Positions 28,757 to 38,943 of a DNA stretch of 64,000 nt are shown here, piece after piece. The notes under the pieces are model-generated. The model was not told the DNA's origin. It ran no database searches and was given only the letters and a program-made list of their open reading frames with translations. Source of the DNA: Mixta hanseatica (GTDB lineage Bacteria; Pseudomonadota; Gammaproteobacteria; Enterobacterales; Enterobacteriaceae); contig NZ_CP082904.1 of NCBI RefSeq assembly GCF_023517775.1, positions 62,001 to 126,000 of the forward strand, written 5' to 3'. How positions within the stretch are numbered: the stretch's first letter is position 1; each line of letters opens with the position of its first letter. Both the position numbers and the translations under genes were made by a program.

Positions 28757-29338
28757 ATGCATCGGGTTGTGCTGGGAAAGATTTCTGATTTGCAACAGCC
28801 GCCGCTTCCGCCAGCCCTGTGGCAGTTAGCTCCCCCTGGCCCGCCGCGTGCGGCCTGGCTGGCCGGACGCGTACTGCTTAGCCGCATGCTTTCCCCGCTG
28901 CCGTTGCCTGAAATTGTCTACGGCGATAACGGCAAACCTGCTTTTCAAGCTGATGTGCCGCTGTGGTTTAATATCAGCCATAGCGGCGATGATATTGCGC
29001 TGATCGTCAGTGATGAAGGTGAGGTTGGCTGTGATATTGAAGTTATTCGTCCGCGTAAAAACTGGACTGGCATCGTTGATGCCGTGTTTAGCTCAGGCGA
29101 GCGCCAGCTGATAGCGGCGGAACCGCCATCTGCTCAACTTACTGCATTTTGGCGCATCTGGACGCGTAAAGAGGCTATTTTGAAACAGTCCGGCGGCACC
29201 GTATGGCAAATAGCGCAGATTGACAGCACGGCACCCGCTCACTATTTTGTGAGCCAGATAATCATAGCCAATACTTTGATACTGGCGATCTGCACCTCTG
29301 CTCCGCATGTCCTGAGCGTTAACGATATTATTCGGTAA
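28757..29338 (+). CDS. 4'-phosphopantetheinyl transferase closing the aryl polyene cluster
   Basis: A Sfp/AcpT-type transferase of 193 residues that activates carrier proteins. The N-terminal lobe has WFNISHSGDDIALIVSD, then the Mg-binding VGCDIEVI and the second-lobe motif FWRIWTRKEAILKQSG. It likely modifies ApeE and ApeF. It begins two bases after apeR in the same direction, and is the last gene of the cluster. XylR converges from the other side, 15 bases away. Confidence 0.85.
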   Translation: MHRVVLGKISDLQQPPLPPALWQLAPPGPPRAAWLAGRVLLSRMLSPLPLPEIVYGDNGKPAFQADVPLWFNISHSGDDIALIVSDEGEVGCDIEVIRPRKNWTGIVDAVFSSGERQLIAAEPPSAQLTAFWRIWTRKEAILKQSGGTVWQIAQIDSTAPAHYFVSQIIIANTLILAICTSAPHVLSVNDIIR

Positions 29339-29353
29339 CGCTTATAGCCTGCG

Positions 29354-30532
29354 CTAGTTAATCACCGCCGCATTTTGCTGACGATATTCCTTTGGCGTGC
29401 TGGCGTAGCTTTTCTTAAATACCGAATAGAAATATTGCAGCGAAGGATAGCCGCACATTTGTGAAATCTCATTAATCGGTATGGAAGAGGAAACCAGCAG
29501 CGAACGCGCCCGCTCCAGCTTCTCGCTGTGGATGATGGTGTGAATGGTCTCGCCGGTTTCATCTTTAAAGCGCTTCTCCAGATTGGAGCGCGACATACCT
29601 ACCGCATCCAGCACCTGCTCAACCTTGATGCCTTTACAGGCGTTAAAGCGGATATAGTGCATCGCCTGAATCACCGCCGGATCGTGCAGCGAACGAAAAT
29701 CGGTCGAGCGCCGGGCAATCACCTTCACCGGCGGCACCAGAATGCGCTGCAGCTGCATCGCCTGGCGATCCAACAGGCGATGCAGCAGCTTGGCCGCCTG
29801 GTAGCCCATCTGCCGTGTGCCCTGCGCCACTGAGGAGAGCGCCACGCGTGATAAATAGCGCGTCAGCTCTTCATTATCAATGCCAATTACACACAGCTTC
29901 TCCGGCACCGGGATTTTCAAATGCTCGCACACCTGCAACAGATGGCGGGCACGCGCATCGGTAACGGCGATAATACCGGTCTGTTGCGGCAGGGTTTGCA
30001 GCCAGTCGGCCAGCCGGTTCTGCGCATGCTGCCAGTAGGCCGGCGCGGTCTCCATGCCCTGATAGACCACGCCCTGATAACGCTCTTGCGCCACCAGCCG
30101 ACGAAAGGCATATTCCCGCTCCTGCGCCCAGCGCTTGCCGCAGGAGGCGGGCAGGCCGTAAAAAGCGAAGCGGTTGATGCCTTTCTCTTTCAGATGTAAA
30201 AAAGCGCTCTCCACCAGGGCGGCGTTATCAGTGGCGATATAGTGTACGGGCGGATAATCTTCCGGCCGATGATAAGAGCCGCCCACGCCGACGATCGGCA
30301 CATCCACATTCTGCAACAGCGCCTCGATCTCTTTGTCGTCAAAGTCGGCGATCACGCCGTCGCCGAGGCACTCGTGCATGTTATCGATACGGCAGCGAAA
30401 ATCCTCCTCAATAAAAATATCCCAGTCGGTTTGCGAGGCCTGCAGATACTCACCGACACCTTCCACCACCTGGCGGTCATAGATTTTATTGGCATTAAAC
30501 AGCAGGCTGATGCGAAAACGTTTCTCAAACAT
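29354..30532 (-). CDS. xylR: Xylose operon activator XylR (AraC family)
   Basis: XylR senses D-xylose and activates xylAB and xylFGH. The N-terminal 270 residues are a LacI-like sugar-binding domain (KIYDRQVVEGVGEYLQA; IATDNAALVESAFLHLKEKG), and the C-terminal 100 residues are a double HTH of AraC type (VGMSRSNLEKRFKDETGETI; EISQMCGYPSLQYFYSVFKK). Length from ATG 30532 is 392, identical to E. coli; GGAG lies 6 bases ahead. A GTG two codons upstream is possible but would sit on the ribosome site. It lies just downstream of xylH in its own unit. Confidence 0.97.
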   Translation of the reverse strand: MFEKRFRISLLFNANKIYDRQVVEGVGEYLQASQTDWDIFIEEDFRCRIDNMHECLGDGVIADFDDKEIEALLQNVDVPIVGVGGSYHRPEDYPPVHYIATDNAALVESAFLHLKEKGINRFAFYGLPASCGKRWAQEREYAFRRLVAQERYQGVVYQGMETAPAYWQHAQNRLADWLQTLPQQTGIIAVTDARARHLLQVCEHLKIPVPEKLCVIGIDNEELTRYLSRVALSSVAQGTRQMGYQAAKLLHRLLDRQAMQLQRILVPPVKVIARRSTDFRSLHDPAVIQAMHYIRFNACKGIKVEQVLDAVGMSRSNLEKRFKDETGETIHTIIHSEKLERARSLLVSSSIPINEISQMCGYPSLQYFYSVFKKSYASTPKEYRQQNAAVIN

Positions 30533-30623
30533 GATCACTCCTGGTTTTTATTCTGCATCTTGATTACCACAGCGAAACCAGCAGCAGAAAAAAATTGATG
30601 AGCCCTGTGATCTGCTTCGACGA

Positions 30624-31799
30624 TTACACGCGCCGCCGGGTGGCGGAATCCATCCATACCGCCAACAGCAGGATGGCGCCCTTAACGATGTACTGCCAGA
30701 ACGTCGGCACATCCATCATGCTCATACCGTTGTCCAGCGACGCCATGATAAAGGCGCCCATCACCGCGCCCGCGACTGAACCGATACCGCCCGCCAGGCT
30801 GGTGCCGCCGATCACGCAGGCGGCGATAGCGTCCAGCTCGGCGATATTCCCCGCCGAAGGCGAACCCGCGCCCAGGCGCGAACTCAGGATCAATCCCGCC
30901 ACCGCTACCAGCAGGCCGTTAATGGCAAACACCGCCATTTTGTTGCGCGCGACGTTGATGCCGGACAGGCGCGCCGCATCAAGGTTGCCGCCAATCGCGT
31001 AGATACGCCGGCCAAACGCGGTGCGCGTCGCCATAAACATCCCGGCCAGCATCAGCAAGGCCAGCAGCAACACCGGCGTGGGTACGCCGCGATAGTCGTT
31101 CAGCAGCCAGATCGCGCCCAGCACCAGCAGCGCGGTAATCGTCTGACGCGTTACCGCGCTGCGGGCTGGCGATTGCTCCAGCCCCATCTGCTGGCGCCGC
31201 AGCCGCAGCCGCCACTGCCAGGCGATAAACAGGCCGAGGCCGATCACGCCAAAGCCGAAGCCGATGCCGTCCGGCAGATAGCTTTGACCGATTTGCGACA
31301 TCGCCGGGCTGGTGGGCGCGACCGTCGTGCCGTTGGTGATCCCCACCAGCACGCCGCGAAACGCCAGCATCCCGGCCAGGGTAACGATAAAGGAGGGGAC
31401 TTTACGGTAGGCGACCCACCATCCGTTCCAGGCGCCCAGCAGCAGGCCGAGCGCCAGCGTCACCACAATTGTCAACGGCAGCGGCCAGCCCAGCCAGACG
31501 TCGAAAATCGCCGCCGCGCCACCCAGCAGCCCCATCATCGAGCCAACCGACAGGTCGATCTCCGCAGAGATAATCACAAACACCATCCCCACCGCCAGAA
31601 TGCCGGTGATTGCCGTCTGGCGCAGCAGGTTAGAAACGTTGCGCGCGCTGAGGTAAGCGCCGTCGGTCATCCAGGTAAAAAACAGCATGATCACCACGAT
31701 AGCGGCCAGCATTACCAGCACCTGGAGGTTAAGCAGGCGCAGCTTGCCCGGCGCGCCGCCGCCGCTGGCGGGCAGCATAGCGGTATTGGTTTTAAGCAT
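30624..31799 (-). CDS. xylH: Xylose ABC transporter permease XylH
   Basis: Inner-membrane permease of the high-affinity D-xylose importer, about ten hydrophobic segments, 391 residues (E. coli 393). Signature stretches: [20 protein letters not shown] and [19 protein letters not shown], plus [20 protein letters not shown], all from the BPD_transp_2 ribose/xylose family. ATG 31799 is 8 bases after GGAG; it overlaps the end of xylG by 8 bases. Co-transcribed with xylG and xylF. Confidence 0.96.
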   Translation of the reverse strand: MLKTNTAMLPASGGGAPGKLRLLNLQVLVMLAAIVVIMLFFTWMTDGAYLSARNVSNLLRQTAITGILAVGMVFVIISAEIDLSVGSMMGLLGGAAAIFDVWLGWPLPLTIVVTLALGLLLGAWNGWWVAYRKVPSFIVTLAGMLAFRGVLVGITNGTTVAPTSPAMSQIGQSYLPDGIGFGFGVIGLGLFIAWQWRLRLRRQQMGLEQSPARSAVTRQTITALLVLGAIWLLNDYRGVPTPVLLLALLMLAGMFMATRTAFGRRIYAIGGNLDAARLSGINVARNKMAVFAINGLLVAVAGLILSSRLGAGSPSAGNIAELDAIAACVIGGTSLAGGIGSVAGAVMGAFIMASLDNGMSMMDVPTFWQYIVKGAILLLAVWMDSATRRRV

Positions 31800-33324
31800 A
31801 ATGTTCACTCCGCAGAGCCGCTTCCATCACCTGTTCCTGCGTCAGGTTATGGTTCGGCAAGTCAGCTTTGATTTGTCCTTCGTGCATCACCAGTACGCGA
31901 TCGCTTAATCCCAGTACTTCCGGCAGCTCGGAAGAGATCACAATAATGGCGATGCCCTGTTGCACCAGTTGGTGGATCAACTTGTAAATCTCAACGCGCG
32001 CGCCAATATCGATGCCGCGCGTAGGCTCGTCCAGAATCAATATTTGCGGGTTAAGCAGCAGGCATTTGGCGATCACCGCCTTCTGCTGGTTGCCGCCGCT
32101 GAGACGACCTACCGCCAGTTCGGCGGAAGAGGTTTTCACCCGCAGCTGACGAATAGACTGGCTAATGGCCACCTGTTCGCGCGCCTCATCCAGCACGGAA
32201 AACGGGCTGCTAAACTGGCCGAGCGCCGCCAGCGTGATATTTTTCCCTACGCCCAGCAGCGGCACGATGCCATCTTTCTTTCGATCTTCCGGCACCATGG
32301 CGATGCCGTGATGGATCGCCTGCTGGCAGTCCCAGCGGCGCGGGTTAACCTGATAATCTTTGATCGTTACCTGGCCTTCCCAGCGCCCGGGCCACAAGCC
32401 GGTAAGGCATTGAACGGTCTCGGTGCGTCCGGCGCCGACCAGCCCGGCGATGCCAAGAATTTCCCCGCGCCGCAGCGTAAAGGAGACATTATTCACCCGC
32501 CGCAGATGGCGATTAACCGGATGCCAGGCGGTCAGGTTCTCTACGCGTAGGATCTCTTCGCCCTGTTGATGCGGCTCACGTGGATAGAGCGCGGTCAGTT
32601 CGCGTCCGACCATCATGGTGATAATGTCGTCTTCACTCAGCCCCTCTGCCGGGCGGGTAGCGATATGCTTGCCGTCGCGAATCACGCAGATGGTGTCGGA
32701 TATCGCTTTCACCTCGTTAAGCTTGTGCGAGATATAAACGCAGGCGATGCCGTGATCGCGCAGATCCTTGACGATCTCCAGCAGCACGCCGGTTTCCTGT
32801 TCGGTAAGGGAGGAGGTGGGCTCATCCAGAATCAGCAGGCGCACCTGTTTATTCAGCGCCCGAGCGATTTCAACCAGCTGCTGCTGACCAATGCCCAGCT
32901 CACCGACGCGCGTATGCGGTGAAATATCCAGCTTGACCTGCTGCAATAGCCGCTGGCAGCGTAGCGCCATGGTTTCATCATCCACTACGCCGCCGCGGCT
33001 GATTTCACTGCCGAGAAAGATGTTTTCCAGCACCGTCAGCTGCCGGACCAGCGCCAGCTCTTGATGAATGATCACGATGCCTTTGCGCTCGGTATCGCGG
33101 ATAGTGGCGGGGCGCAGCGGTTCGCCGGAAAACAGGATCTCGCCCTGATAGTCGCCTGCTGGATAGAGGCCGCACAGCACCTTCATCAGCGTAGATTTAC
33201 CGGAACCGTTTTCGCCGCACAGCGATACCACCTCGCCCGGCTCAAGGCGCAAAGAAATATCGTCTACGGCCTTTACGGCGCCGAAGCGCTTGGTAATGTT
33301 TTTCATTTCCAGTAGCGTGGTCAT
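31792..33324 (-). CDS. xylG: Xylose ABC transporter ATPase XylG
   Basis: Double-domain ATPase of the ribose-type sugar importers, 510 residues. First domain: Walker [10 protein letters not shown], signature [15 protein letters not shown], Walker [12 protein letters not shown]. Second domain: degenerate GLVGAGRTE, signature [14 protein letters not shown], Walker [15 protein letters not shown]. The ATG at 33324 with GGAG 7 bases ahead gives the best match to E. coli XylG (513). A GC-rich hairpin separates it from xylF. Confidence 0.97.
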   Translation of the reverse strand: MTTLLEMKNITKRFGAVKAVDDISLRLEPGEVVSLCGENGSGKSTLMKVLCGLYPAGDYQGEILFSGEPLRPATIRDTERKGIVIIHQELALVRQLTVLENIFLGSEISRGGVVDDETMALRCQRLLQQVKLDISPHTRVGELGIGQQQLVEIARALNKQVRLLILDEPTSSLTEQETGVLLEIVKDLRDHGIACVYISHKLNEVKAISDTICVIRDGKHIATRPAEGLSEDDIITMMVGRELTALYPREPHQQGEEILRVENLTAWHPVNRHLRRVNNVSFTLRRGEILGIAGLVGAGRTETVQCLTGLWPGRWEGQVTIKDYQVNPRRWDCQQAIHHGIAMVPEDRKKDGIVPLLGVGKNITLAALGQFSSPFSVLDEAREQVAISQSIRQLRVKTSSAELAVGRLSGGNQQKAVIAKCLLLNPQILILDEPTRGIDIGARVEIYKLIHQLVQQGIAIIVISSELPEVLGLSDRVLVMHEGQIKADLPNHNLTQEQVMEAALRSEHYA

Positions 33325-33345
33325 GACGTTCTCCAGCAAGGGCAT

Positions 33346-33363
33346 TGCCGCCGGGCGGCGGCA
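33346..33363 (-). other. GC-rich hairpin in the xylF-xylG spacer
   Basis: TGCCGCC (33346-33352) and GGCGGCA (33357-33363) form a perfect 7-base-pair stem with a GGGC loop in the 45-base spacer. Such hairpins after a binding-protein gene commonly stabilise the upstream message or limit read-through, letting the binding protein be made in excess of the ATPase. No T run is present. Confidence 0.6.
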
Positions 33364-33369
33364 GCGCTC

Positions 33370-34362
33370 TTAGAGTTCACTCTTTTTATGGAAGCCGTCG
33401 GCGACGACGGTGCTGTCGATATTGCTCTTATCAACCGGAACGGGCGTTAGCAGCCAGGCGGGAACCTCTTTTTTGCCGTTATTGAGCGTGGCGTTGGACT
33501 GCGGCTGTTTATCATTACCGAGTTCAACGGCAATTTTCGCCGCGTCGTCGGCCAGTTTGCTGATCGGTTTATACACCGTCATGGTTTGCGTGCCGTTCAT
33601 GATGCGCTTAATGGCCGCCAGATCCGCATCCTGCCCGGAAATAGCCACTTTGCCCGCCAGTCCCTGGGCGGAAAGCGCCTGAATCGCGCCGCCGGCGGTG
33701 GCGTCATTAGAGGCGACGACCGCATCAATATGGTTATTATTGGCGGTCAGGGCGTTTTCCATAATTTTCAGCGCATTTTCCGGCAGCCAGGCGTCAACCC
33801 ACTGGTCACCGACCACTTTAATTTTACCTTGCTCAATCAGTGGCTTAAGCACTTTCATTTGCCCGGCGCGGAACAGGCGGGCATTATTATCCACCGGCGA
33901 GCCACCCATCAAAAAATAATTGCCCTGCGGCACCTGCTTAACCAGACTTTGCGCCTGAAGTTCGCCCACTTTTTCATTATCAAAAGAGATATAAAAATCA
34001 ATATCGGCATTATTAACCATGCGATCGTAAGCCAGTACTTTAATGCCTTCCTGCTTTGCTTCGGCAATCACATTACTTAATACCTGCCCGTTGTAGGGAA
34101 TAATAACCAGCACGTCGACGCCGCGATTAATCATATTTTCAATTTGCGCCATCTGGGTTTCTTCGCTGCCGTTGGCAGACTGGACAAATACGCTGGCGCC
34201 CAGCGCTTCAGCCTTTTTGACGAAAATATCGCGATCTTTTTGCCAGCGCTCAAGGCGCAGATCGTCAATAGCCATGCCGATCTTAACCTCTTTAGCGTTG
34301 CCGGCGTGGCTAAACAGCGCCAGCGCGGCGCAAACGGCCAGTAAAGTCTGTTTCATTTTCAT
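33370..34362 (-). CDS. xylF: D-xylose-binding periplasmic protein XylF
   Basis: Periplasmic receptor of the high-affinity xylose importer. A signal peptide (MKMKQTLLAVCAALALFSHAGNA, cut before KEVKIG) precedes a ribose-type periplasmic-binding fold with the very conserved DDLRLERWQKDRDIFVKKAE. Starting at ATG 34362 the length is 330, the same as E. coli; two more ATG codons upstream overlap the ribosome site AGGG. It is the first gene of xylFGH and is divergent from xylA. Confidence 0.96.
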   Translation of the reverse strand: MKMKQTLLAVCAALALFSHAGNAKEVKIGMAIDDLRLERWQKDRDIFVKKAEALGASVFVQSANGSEETQMAQIENMINRGVDVLVIIPYNGQVLSNVIAEAKQEGIKVLAYDRMVNNADIDFYISFDNEKVGELQAQSLVKQVPQGNYFLMGGSPVDNNARLFRAGQMKVLKPLIEQGKIKVVGDQWVDAWLPENALKIMENALTANNNHIDAVVASNDATAGGAIQALSAQGLAGKVAISGQDADLAAIKRIMNGTQTMTVYKPISKLADDAAKIAVELGNDKQPQSNATLNNGKKEVPAWLLTPVPVDKSNIDSTVVADGFHKKSEL

Positions 34363-34724
34363 CATCATTACCCTGTAGGTTGAGGTGTTTTTATCGGAAC
34401 GTTCCTGAACGGGCTGAGGGATTCTTGACTTGAGTGCCTGCTTTCTTCAATTACAGATTTTTATCCCGGCGTTACGTTTTTTGGTTTATTGCTGGTTTTA
34501 TGATGGCGATCGATTTTTTAAGGTAAGGATTATTAAGCAAGGTTATTTTTTTGCGCGTTGATACGCGGGAAAGGGGACAGAACGCCTTATTTTGCGAGCT
34601 GACGCACAGTTAATAATTATCTTAACGACGGTGTGAAATAACGTAATTGAGAGAGAGGCGGACGCTTATCAGAATAGAGCCATCTTCGCTGACCATTTCC
34701 GGTCAACTTGTTAAGGAGTAAACG
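34363..34724. promoter_or_regulatory. Divergent xylF/xylA control region
   Basis: A 360-base spacer between the divergent xylose operons, where XylR and CRP act in E. coli. On the plus strand a CRP-like half site GGTGTGAAATAAC is visible at about 34630, and AT-rich stretches (TTAATAATTATC) lie near 34610. AAGGAG lies at 34711-34716 ahead of the xylA ATG. I could not fix the XylR repeats by eye. Confidence 0.6.
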
Positions 34725-36044
34725 ATGCAGGCTTATTTCGATCAGATTGAACGCATTAGCTATCAGGGGCCGGACAGCAGCGATCCGCTGGCATTTCGTC
34801 ACTATAATCCTGGGGAGATCCTGCTGGGCAAAACCATGGCGGACCATCTGCGCTTCGCTGCCTGCTACTGGCATACCTTCTGCTGGACCGGCGTGGATAT
34901 GTTTGGCGTTGGGGCATTCGACCGTCCGTGGCAAAAGGCGGGCGATGCGCTGGAGATGGCGAAACGCAAAGCCGATGTCGCCTTTGAATTTTTCTATAAG
35001 CTGAACGTGCCGTTTTACTGCTTCCATGATGTGGATGTCTCGCCGGAAGGCGATTCGCTGAAAAGCTATCAACACAATCTGGCGTTAATGACTGAGGTAC
35101 TGCAGCAGAAACAGCAGCAAACCGGCGTGAAGCTGCTGTGGGGCACCGCAAACTGCTTTACCCATCCTCGTTACGGCGCGGGCGCTGCCTCCAACCCCGA
35201 TCCGGAAGTGTTCGCCTGGGCCGCCAGCCAGGTATGCAGCGCCATGCAGGCGACGCATCAGCTCGGCGGGGAAAACTATGTGTTGTGGGGCGGACGCGAA
35301 GGCTATGAAACCCTGCTGAATACCGACCTGCGTCAGGAGCGCGAGCAGTTGGGCCGCTTTATGCAAATGGTGGTAGAGCATAAACATAAAACCGGCTTCC
35401 AGGGCACGCTGCTGATCGAGCCGAAGCCGCAGGAGCCGACCAAACATCAATATGACTACGATGTAGGCACCGTTTATGGCTTCCTGAAGCAGTTTGGCCT
35501 GGAAAAAGAGATTAAAGTTAATGTGGAGGCGAACCATGCCACGCTGGCGGGCCACAGCTTCCACCATGAAATCGCTACCGCTATTGCACTGGGCATCTTC
35601 GGCTCGGTGGACGCCAACCGCGGCGATCCGCAGCTGGGCTGGGATACCGATCAGTTCCCAAACAGCGTCGAAGAAAATGCGCTGGTGATGTATGAAATTA
35701 TCAAGGCGGGCGGCTTCTCCACCGGCGGGCTGAACTTTGACGCCAAAGTGCGGCGTCAGAGCACCGACAAATACGATCTGTTCTATGGCCATATCGGCGC
35801 GATGGATACCATGGCGCTGGCGTTAAAGGTCGCGGCGCGCATGATTGAAGCCGGCGAGCTGGATCGCCGCGTCGCGCAGCGCTACAGCGGCTGGAACGGC
35901 GAACTGGGCCAGCAGATCCTGCAGGGGGAGATGTCGCTGGCGGCGTTGGCCTCCCATGCGGCACAGCATCAGTTTAATCCACAGCATCAGAGCGGGCGTC
36001 AGGAGCAGTTAGAAAACCTGGTGAACAGCTGGCTGTATCGTTAA
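34725..36044 (+). CDS. xylA: Xylose isomerase XylA
   Basis: Converts D-xylose to D-xylulose with two divalent metals. The 439-residue protein is nearly collinear with E. coli XylA (440). Catalytic histidine and aspartate are in [12 protein letters not shown], and metal ligands are in [30 protein letters not shown] and FDAKVRR. AAGGAG is well placed ahead of ATG 34725. It is followed 21 bases later by xylB and is controlled by XylR. Confidence 0.98.
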   Translation: MQAYFDQIERISYQGPDSSDPLAFRHYNPGEILLGKTMADHLRFAACYWHTFCWTGVDMFGVGAFDRPWQKAGDALEMAKRKADVAFEFFYKLNVPFYCFHDVDVSPEGDSLKSYQHNLALMTEVLQQKQQQTGVKLLWGTANCFTHPRYGAGAASNPDPEVFAWAASQVCSAMQATHQLGGENYVLWGGREGYETLLNTDLRQEREQLGRFMQMVVEHKHKTGFQGTLLIEPKPQEPTKHQYDYDVGTVYGFLKQFGLEKEIKVNVEANHATLAGHSFHHEIATAIALGIFGSVDANRGDPQLGWDTDQFPNSVEENALVMYEIIKAGGFSTGGLNFDAKVRRQSTDKYDLFYGHIGAMDTMALALKVAARMIEAGELDRRVAQRYSGWNGELGQQILQGEMSLAALASHAAQHQFNPQHQSGRQEQLENLVNSWLYR

Positions 36045-36065
36045 TTAATCAAAGGGAAGCGCAGC

Positions 36066-37532
36066 ATGGTTATCGGCATCGATTTAGGCACCTCCGGCGT
36101 AAAGGCGGTGTTGCTGAACGACGAAGGCGAAGTGATTGCGAGCCAGACGGAAAAGCTTACGGTTTCCCGTCCGCAGCCGCTGTGGAGCGAGCAGGATGCC
36201 GATAGCTGGTGGCAGGCGACCGATAAGGCGATGCAGGCGCTGCGTCAGCAGCATGCGCTGAGCCAGGTACAGGCCATTGGCCTGAGCGGGCAGATGCATG
36301 GCGCAACGTTGCTGGATGCGCAACATCAGCCGCTGCGTCCGGCGATTTTATGGAACGACGGACGCAGCCTGGCCCAGTGCCAACAGCTGGAAGAGGCGGT
36401 GCCCGACGCGCGCAAGATTACCGGCAATCTGATGATGCCGGGCTTTACCGCGCCGAAGCTGCTGTGGGTAAAGCAGCATGAGCCGGCGATCTTCGCGCGT
36501 ATCGCTAAGGTGCTGTTGCCAAAGGATTATCTGCGCTGGCGGCTGACCGGCGATTTCGCCAGCGATATGTCCGACGCGGCCGGCACCCTGTGGCTGGATG
36601 TGGCGCAGCGCCGCTGGAGTGAAACGTTGCTTAACGCCTGTGGGCTAACCCTGGCGCAGATGCCGACGCTGTTTGAAGGCAACCAGGTCACCGGCTATTT
36701 GCAGCCGCAGCTGGCGCAGCGTTGGGGAATGGAAAGCGTCCCGGTGGTGGCGGGCGGCGGCGATAATGCCGCTGGCGCCGTCGGCACTGGAATGATTAAC
36801 GCCGGGCAGGGCATGCTCTCGCTGGGCACCTCCGGCGTTTATTTCGTGGTAAGCGACGGTTTTCTGGCGAATCCGGAAAGCGCGGTACACAGCTTTTGCC
36901 ATGCGCTGCCGGATCGCTGGCATCTGATGTCGGTAATGCTCAGCGCCGCTGCCTGTCTGGACTGGGCCGCCGCGCTTACCCATTGCGCTGATGTGCCCGC
37001 GCTGCTGGCCGAAGCCGAACGCGCGCGCGCGGATGTGCCGCCGCTGTTCTTCTTGCCCTATCTTTCCGGCGAGCGCACGCCGCACAATAATCCACAGGCG
37101 AAAGGGGTCTTTTTTGGGCTGACGCATCAGCACGGTAGGCCGGAGCTGGCGCAGGCGGTGCTGGAGGGGGTAGGGTATGCGCTGGCGGAAGGAATGGATG
37201 CGGTACACGCCTGCGGTATCAGGCCATCGAGCATTATGCTGATCGGCGGCGGCGCACGCAGCGCTTACTGGCGACAGATGCTGGCGGATATTAGCGGACA
37301 AACGCTGGATTATTGCCACGGCGGCGATATCGGTCCCGCGCTGGGTGCCGCGCGTCTGGCACAACTGGCGCTGCACCCGGAACAGCCGCCGGAGGCGCTG
37401 TTACCTGCGCTACCGTTAGCGCAGCGCCATCAGCCCGATGCGCAGCGCCATCAGTGCTATCAGGCGCGGCGGGCGCATTTTGCCAAAATTTATCAACAGC
37501 TGGCATCGCTGATGGATACCGCGTCGCTGTAA
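36066..37532 (+). CDS. xylB: Xylulokinase XylB
   Basis: FGGY-family kinase that phosphorylates D-xylulose to enter the pentose phosphate pathway. Motifs: GIDLGTSGVKAVLLND (phosphate), LSGQMHGATLLD, MLSLGTSGVYFVVS, and the C-terminal LIGGGARSAYWRQML. Length 488 compares with 484 in E. coli. It follows xylA in the same operon. The C-terminal end is His/Gln-rich (PLAQRHQPDAQRHQCYQARR), slightly longer than E. coli. Confidence 0.97.
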   Translation: MVIGIDLGTSGVKAVLLNDEGEVIASQTEKLTVSRPQPLWSEQDADSWWQATDKAMQALRQQHALSQVQAIGLSGQMHGATLLDAQHQPLRPAILWNDGRSLAQCQQLEEAVPDARKITGNLMMPGFTAPKLLWVKQHEPAIFARIAKVLLPKDYLRWRLTGDFASDMSDAAGTLWLDVAQRRWSETLLNACGLTLAQMPTLFEGNQVTGYLQPQLAQRWGMESVPVVAGGGDNAAGAVGTGMINAGQGMLSLGTSGVYFVVSDGFLANPESAVHSFCHALPDRWHLMSVMLSAAACLDWAAALTHCADVPALLAEAERARADVPPLFFLPYLSGERTPHNNPQAKGVFFGLTHQHGRPELAQAVLEGVGYALAEGMDAVHACGIRPSSIMLIGGGARSAYWRQMLADISGQTLDYCHGGDIGPALGAARLAQLALHPEQPPEALLPALPLAQRHQPDAQRHQCYQARRAHFAKIYQQLASLMDTASL

Positions 37533-37543
37533 GCCTTTACGAC

Positions 37544-37592
37544 TACGAAGGCTCAGCTGCGTCATGGCGCGCAGTTAGACCGGGCCTTCGTA
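37544..37592. terminator. Large hairpin downstream of xylB, possible terminator
   Basis: TACGAAGGC (37544-37552) and GCCTTCGTA (37584-37592) form a perfect 9-base-pair outer stem. Inside it, CTGCG and CGCAG can pair. No T run follows, so it may be a Rho-independent barrier of weak kind, or a 3'-end stabiliser of the xylAB message. It begins 12 bases after the xylB stop. Confidence 0.45.
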
Positions 37593-37936
37593 TTGATACT
37601 GCCGTCCCATTTTATCGTTTCAGTTCACACTCCAGCAATTTAGTTACCCGCCTGCTACAGGTAAACCCACCTTTTTATCCTCGGCGTCGCGTTCAATGAT
37701 AATAAAATGTTAAATATATGTTTAAATAAAATCATTATTTAACATCTTTGCGCGGCGGTAAGCCGCATGTCAGGAAAATTAAGCAGTAAAATTAACTTTT
37801 ATTTAACCTAAAAGATCGCAGTATTCAACAAATGTAATCATTGATCACATTTCAATCAATTTCGATTCATGCTCTCTTCCCTTCGTTGATAACCTCCTTG
37901 CCAAGACATGCCTCGGTCCCCAAAAAAGGTAGAACT
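37593..37936 (+). promoter_or_regulatory. Regulatory region of the pentulose transport operon
   Basis: About 340 AT-rich bases ahead of the second sugar operon. ATGTTAAAT (37707-37715) and ATTTAACAT (37737-37745) form a perfect 9-base inverted repeat, centre to centre 30 bases, which could be a repressor/activator pair of sites. A further dyad, AATGT...ACATT, spans 37831-37851 and includes TCACATTT, similar to a CRP half. No regulator gene lies in the operon. Confidence 0.4.
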
Positions 37937-38920
37937 ATGAAACTCAAACTTGCCCTGGTCAGCGCCGCCCTGATTTCTGCATGCATGTTGTCTGGTACTT
38001 CCGCAGCGGCGGAAAGATATGAAATTGCCGTGGTGGCTAAAGTCACCGGTATCCCCTGGTTTAACCGCATGGAAACTGGCGTCAACGAAGCGGCTAAGAA
38101 ACTGAACGTTAACGCTTATCAAACCGGACCCGCTACCCCCGATCCGGCGCAACAGGTGAAAGTGATCGAAGATCTGATCGCCAAAAACGTCAATGCCATC
38201 ATCGTGGTGCCAAACGATGCCAAAGTGCTGGAGCCGGTGCTGAAAAAAGCGCGCGATAAAGGCATTGTCGTGCTGACGCATGAATCGCCCGATCAGCAGA
38301 TCGGCCAGTGGGATATTGAAACTATCGACAGCGAAAAATATGCCCAGGCCAATATGGATGAGCTGGCAAAAGAGATGGGCAGCAAAGGCGGCTACGCCAT
38401 TTACGTAGGCTCATTGACCGTGCCGCTGCACAACGCCTGGGCTGATTACGCCATCAAATATCAGAAAGAAAAATATCCGCAGATGTTTGAAGTGACTTCT
38501 CGTCTGCCGGTGGCGGAAAGCATCGATAAATCCTACGCCACCACGCTGGATTTGATGAAAACCTACCCGCAAATGAAAGGCATCATCGGCTTTGGATCGC
38601 TCGGCCCTATTGGCGCAGGCCAGGCGGTGCAGAAGAAACGCGCAAAAGAGAAACTGGCCGTGGTGGGCATCGCGATGCCTGCACAGGCGGCGCCCTATCT
38701 GATGCGCGGCGATATCAAAAAAGCGCTGTTGTGGGATCCGAAAGATGCCGGCTACGCGCTGGTGACCGTTGCTGACCAACTGTTACAGGGCAAAGACGTG
38801 ACCGCCGATCTGACCATTGATGAATTAGGGAAAGCGGATGTCGATACCGAGAAGAAGGTGATCCGCTTTAACAAGATCCTCGAAGTCACGAAGGATAACG
38901 CTAAAACACTTGGTTTCTGA
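37937..38920 (+). CDS. Periplasmic sugar-binding protein of a second ABC importer
   Basis: A ribose/autoinducer-2-type (Peripla_BP_4) substrate-binding protein of 327 residues. Signal region MKLKLALVSAALISACMLSG... ends in SAAAERYEIAVV; a lipobox-like ISAC is also present (Cys 17), so either a signal peptidase I or a lipoprotein cut is possible. The core has VVAKVTGIPWFNRMETGVNE and IIVVPNDAKVLEPVLKKA. It resembles rhamnose/AI-2/LsrB-like proteins but I cannot name the substrate. The ATG at 37937 has AAGG 9 bases ahead. It heads an operon with an ATPase, two permeases, a pentulokinase and a SIS protein, so the ligand is likely a pentose, pentulose or related sugar. Confidence 0.85.
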   Translation: MKLKLALVSAALISACMLSGTSAAAERYEIAVVAKVTGIPWFNRMETGVNEAAKKLNVNAYQTGPATPDPAQQVKVIEDLIAKNVNAIIVVPNDAKVLEPVLKKARDKGIVVLTHESPDQQIGQWDIETIDSEKYAQANMDELAKEMGSKGGYAIYVGSLTVPLHNAWADYAIKYQKEKYPQMFEVTSRLPVAESIDKSYATTLDLMKTYPQMKGIIGFGSLGPIGAGQAVQKKRAKEKLAVVGIAMPAQAAPYLMRGDIKKALLWDPKDAGYALVTVADQLLQGKDVTADLTIDELGKADVDTEKKVIRFNKILEVTKDNAKTLGF

Positions 38921-38943
38921 ACCTTCCCTTCGCCAACCGACAC

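Noticed and set aside
37831..37851. AATGT...ACATT dyad as a CRP site in the pentulose operon promoter
   Set aside because: The spacing between TGTAA and TCACA is seven, not six, and the left half is poor; listed only as a dyad.
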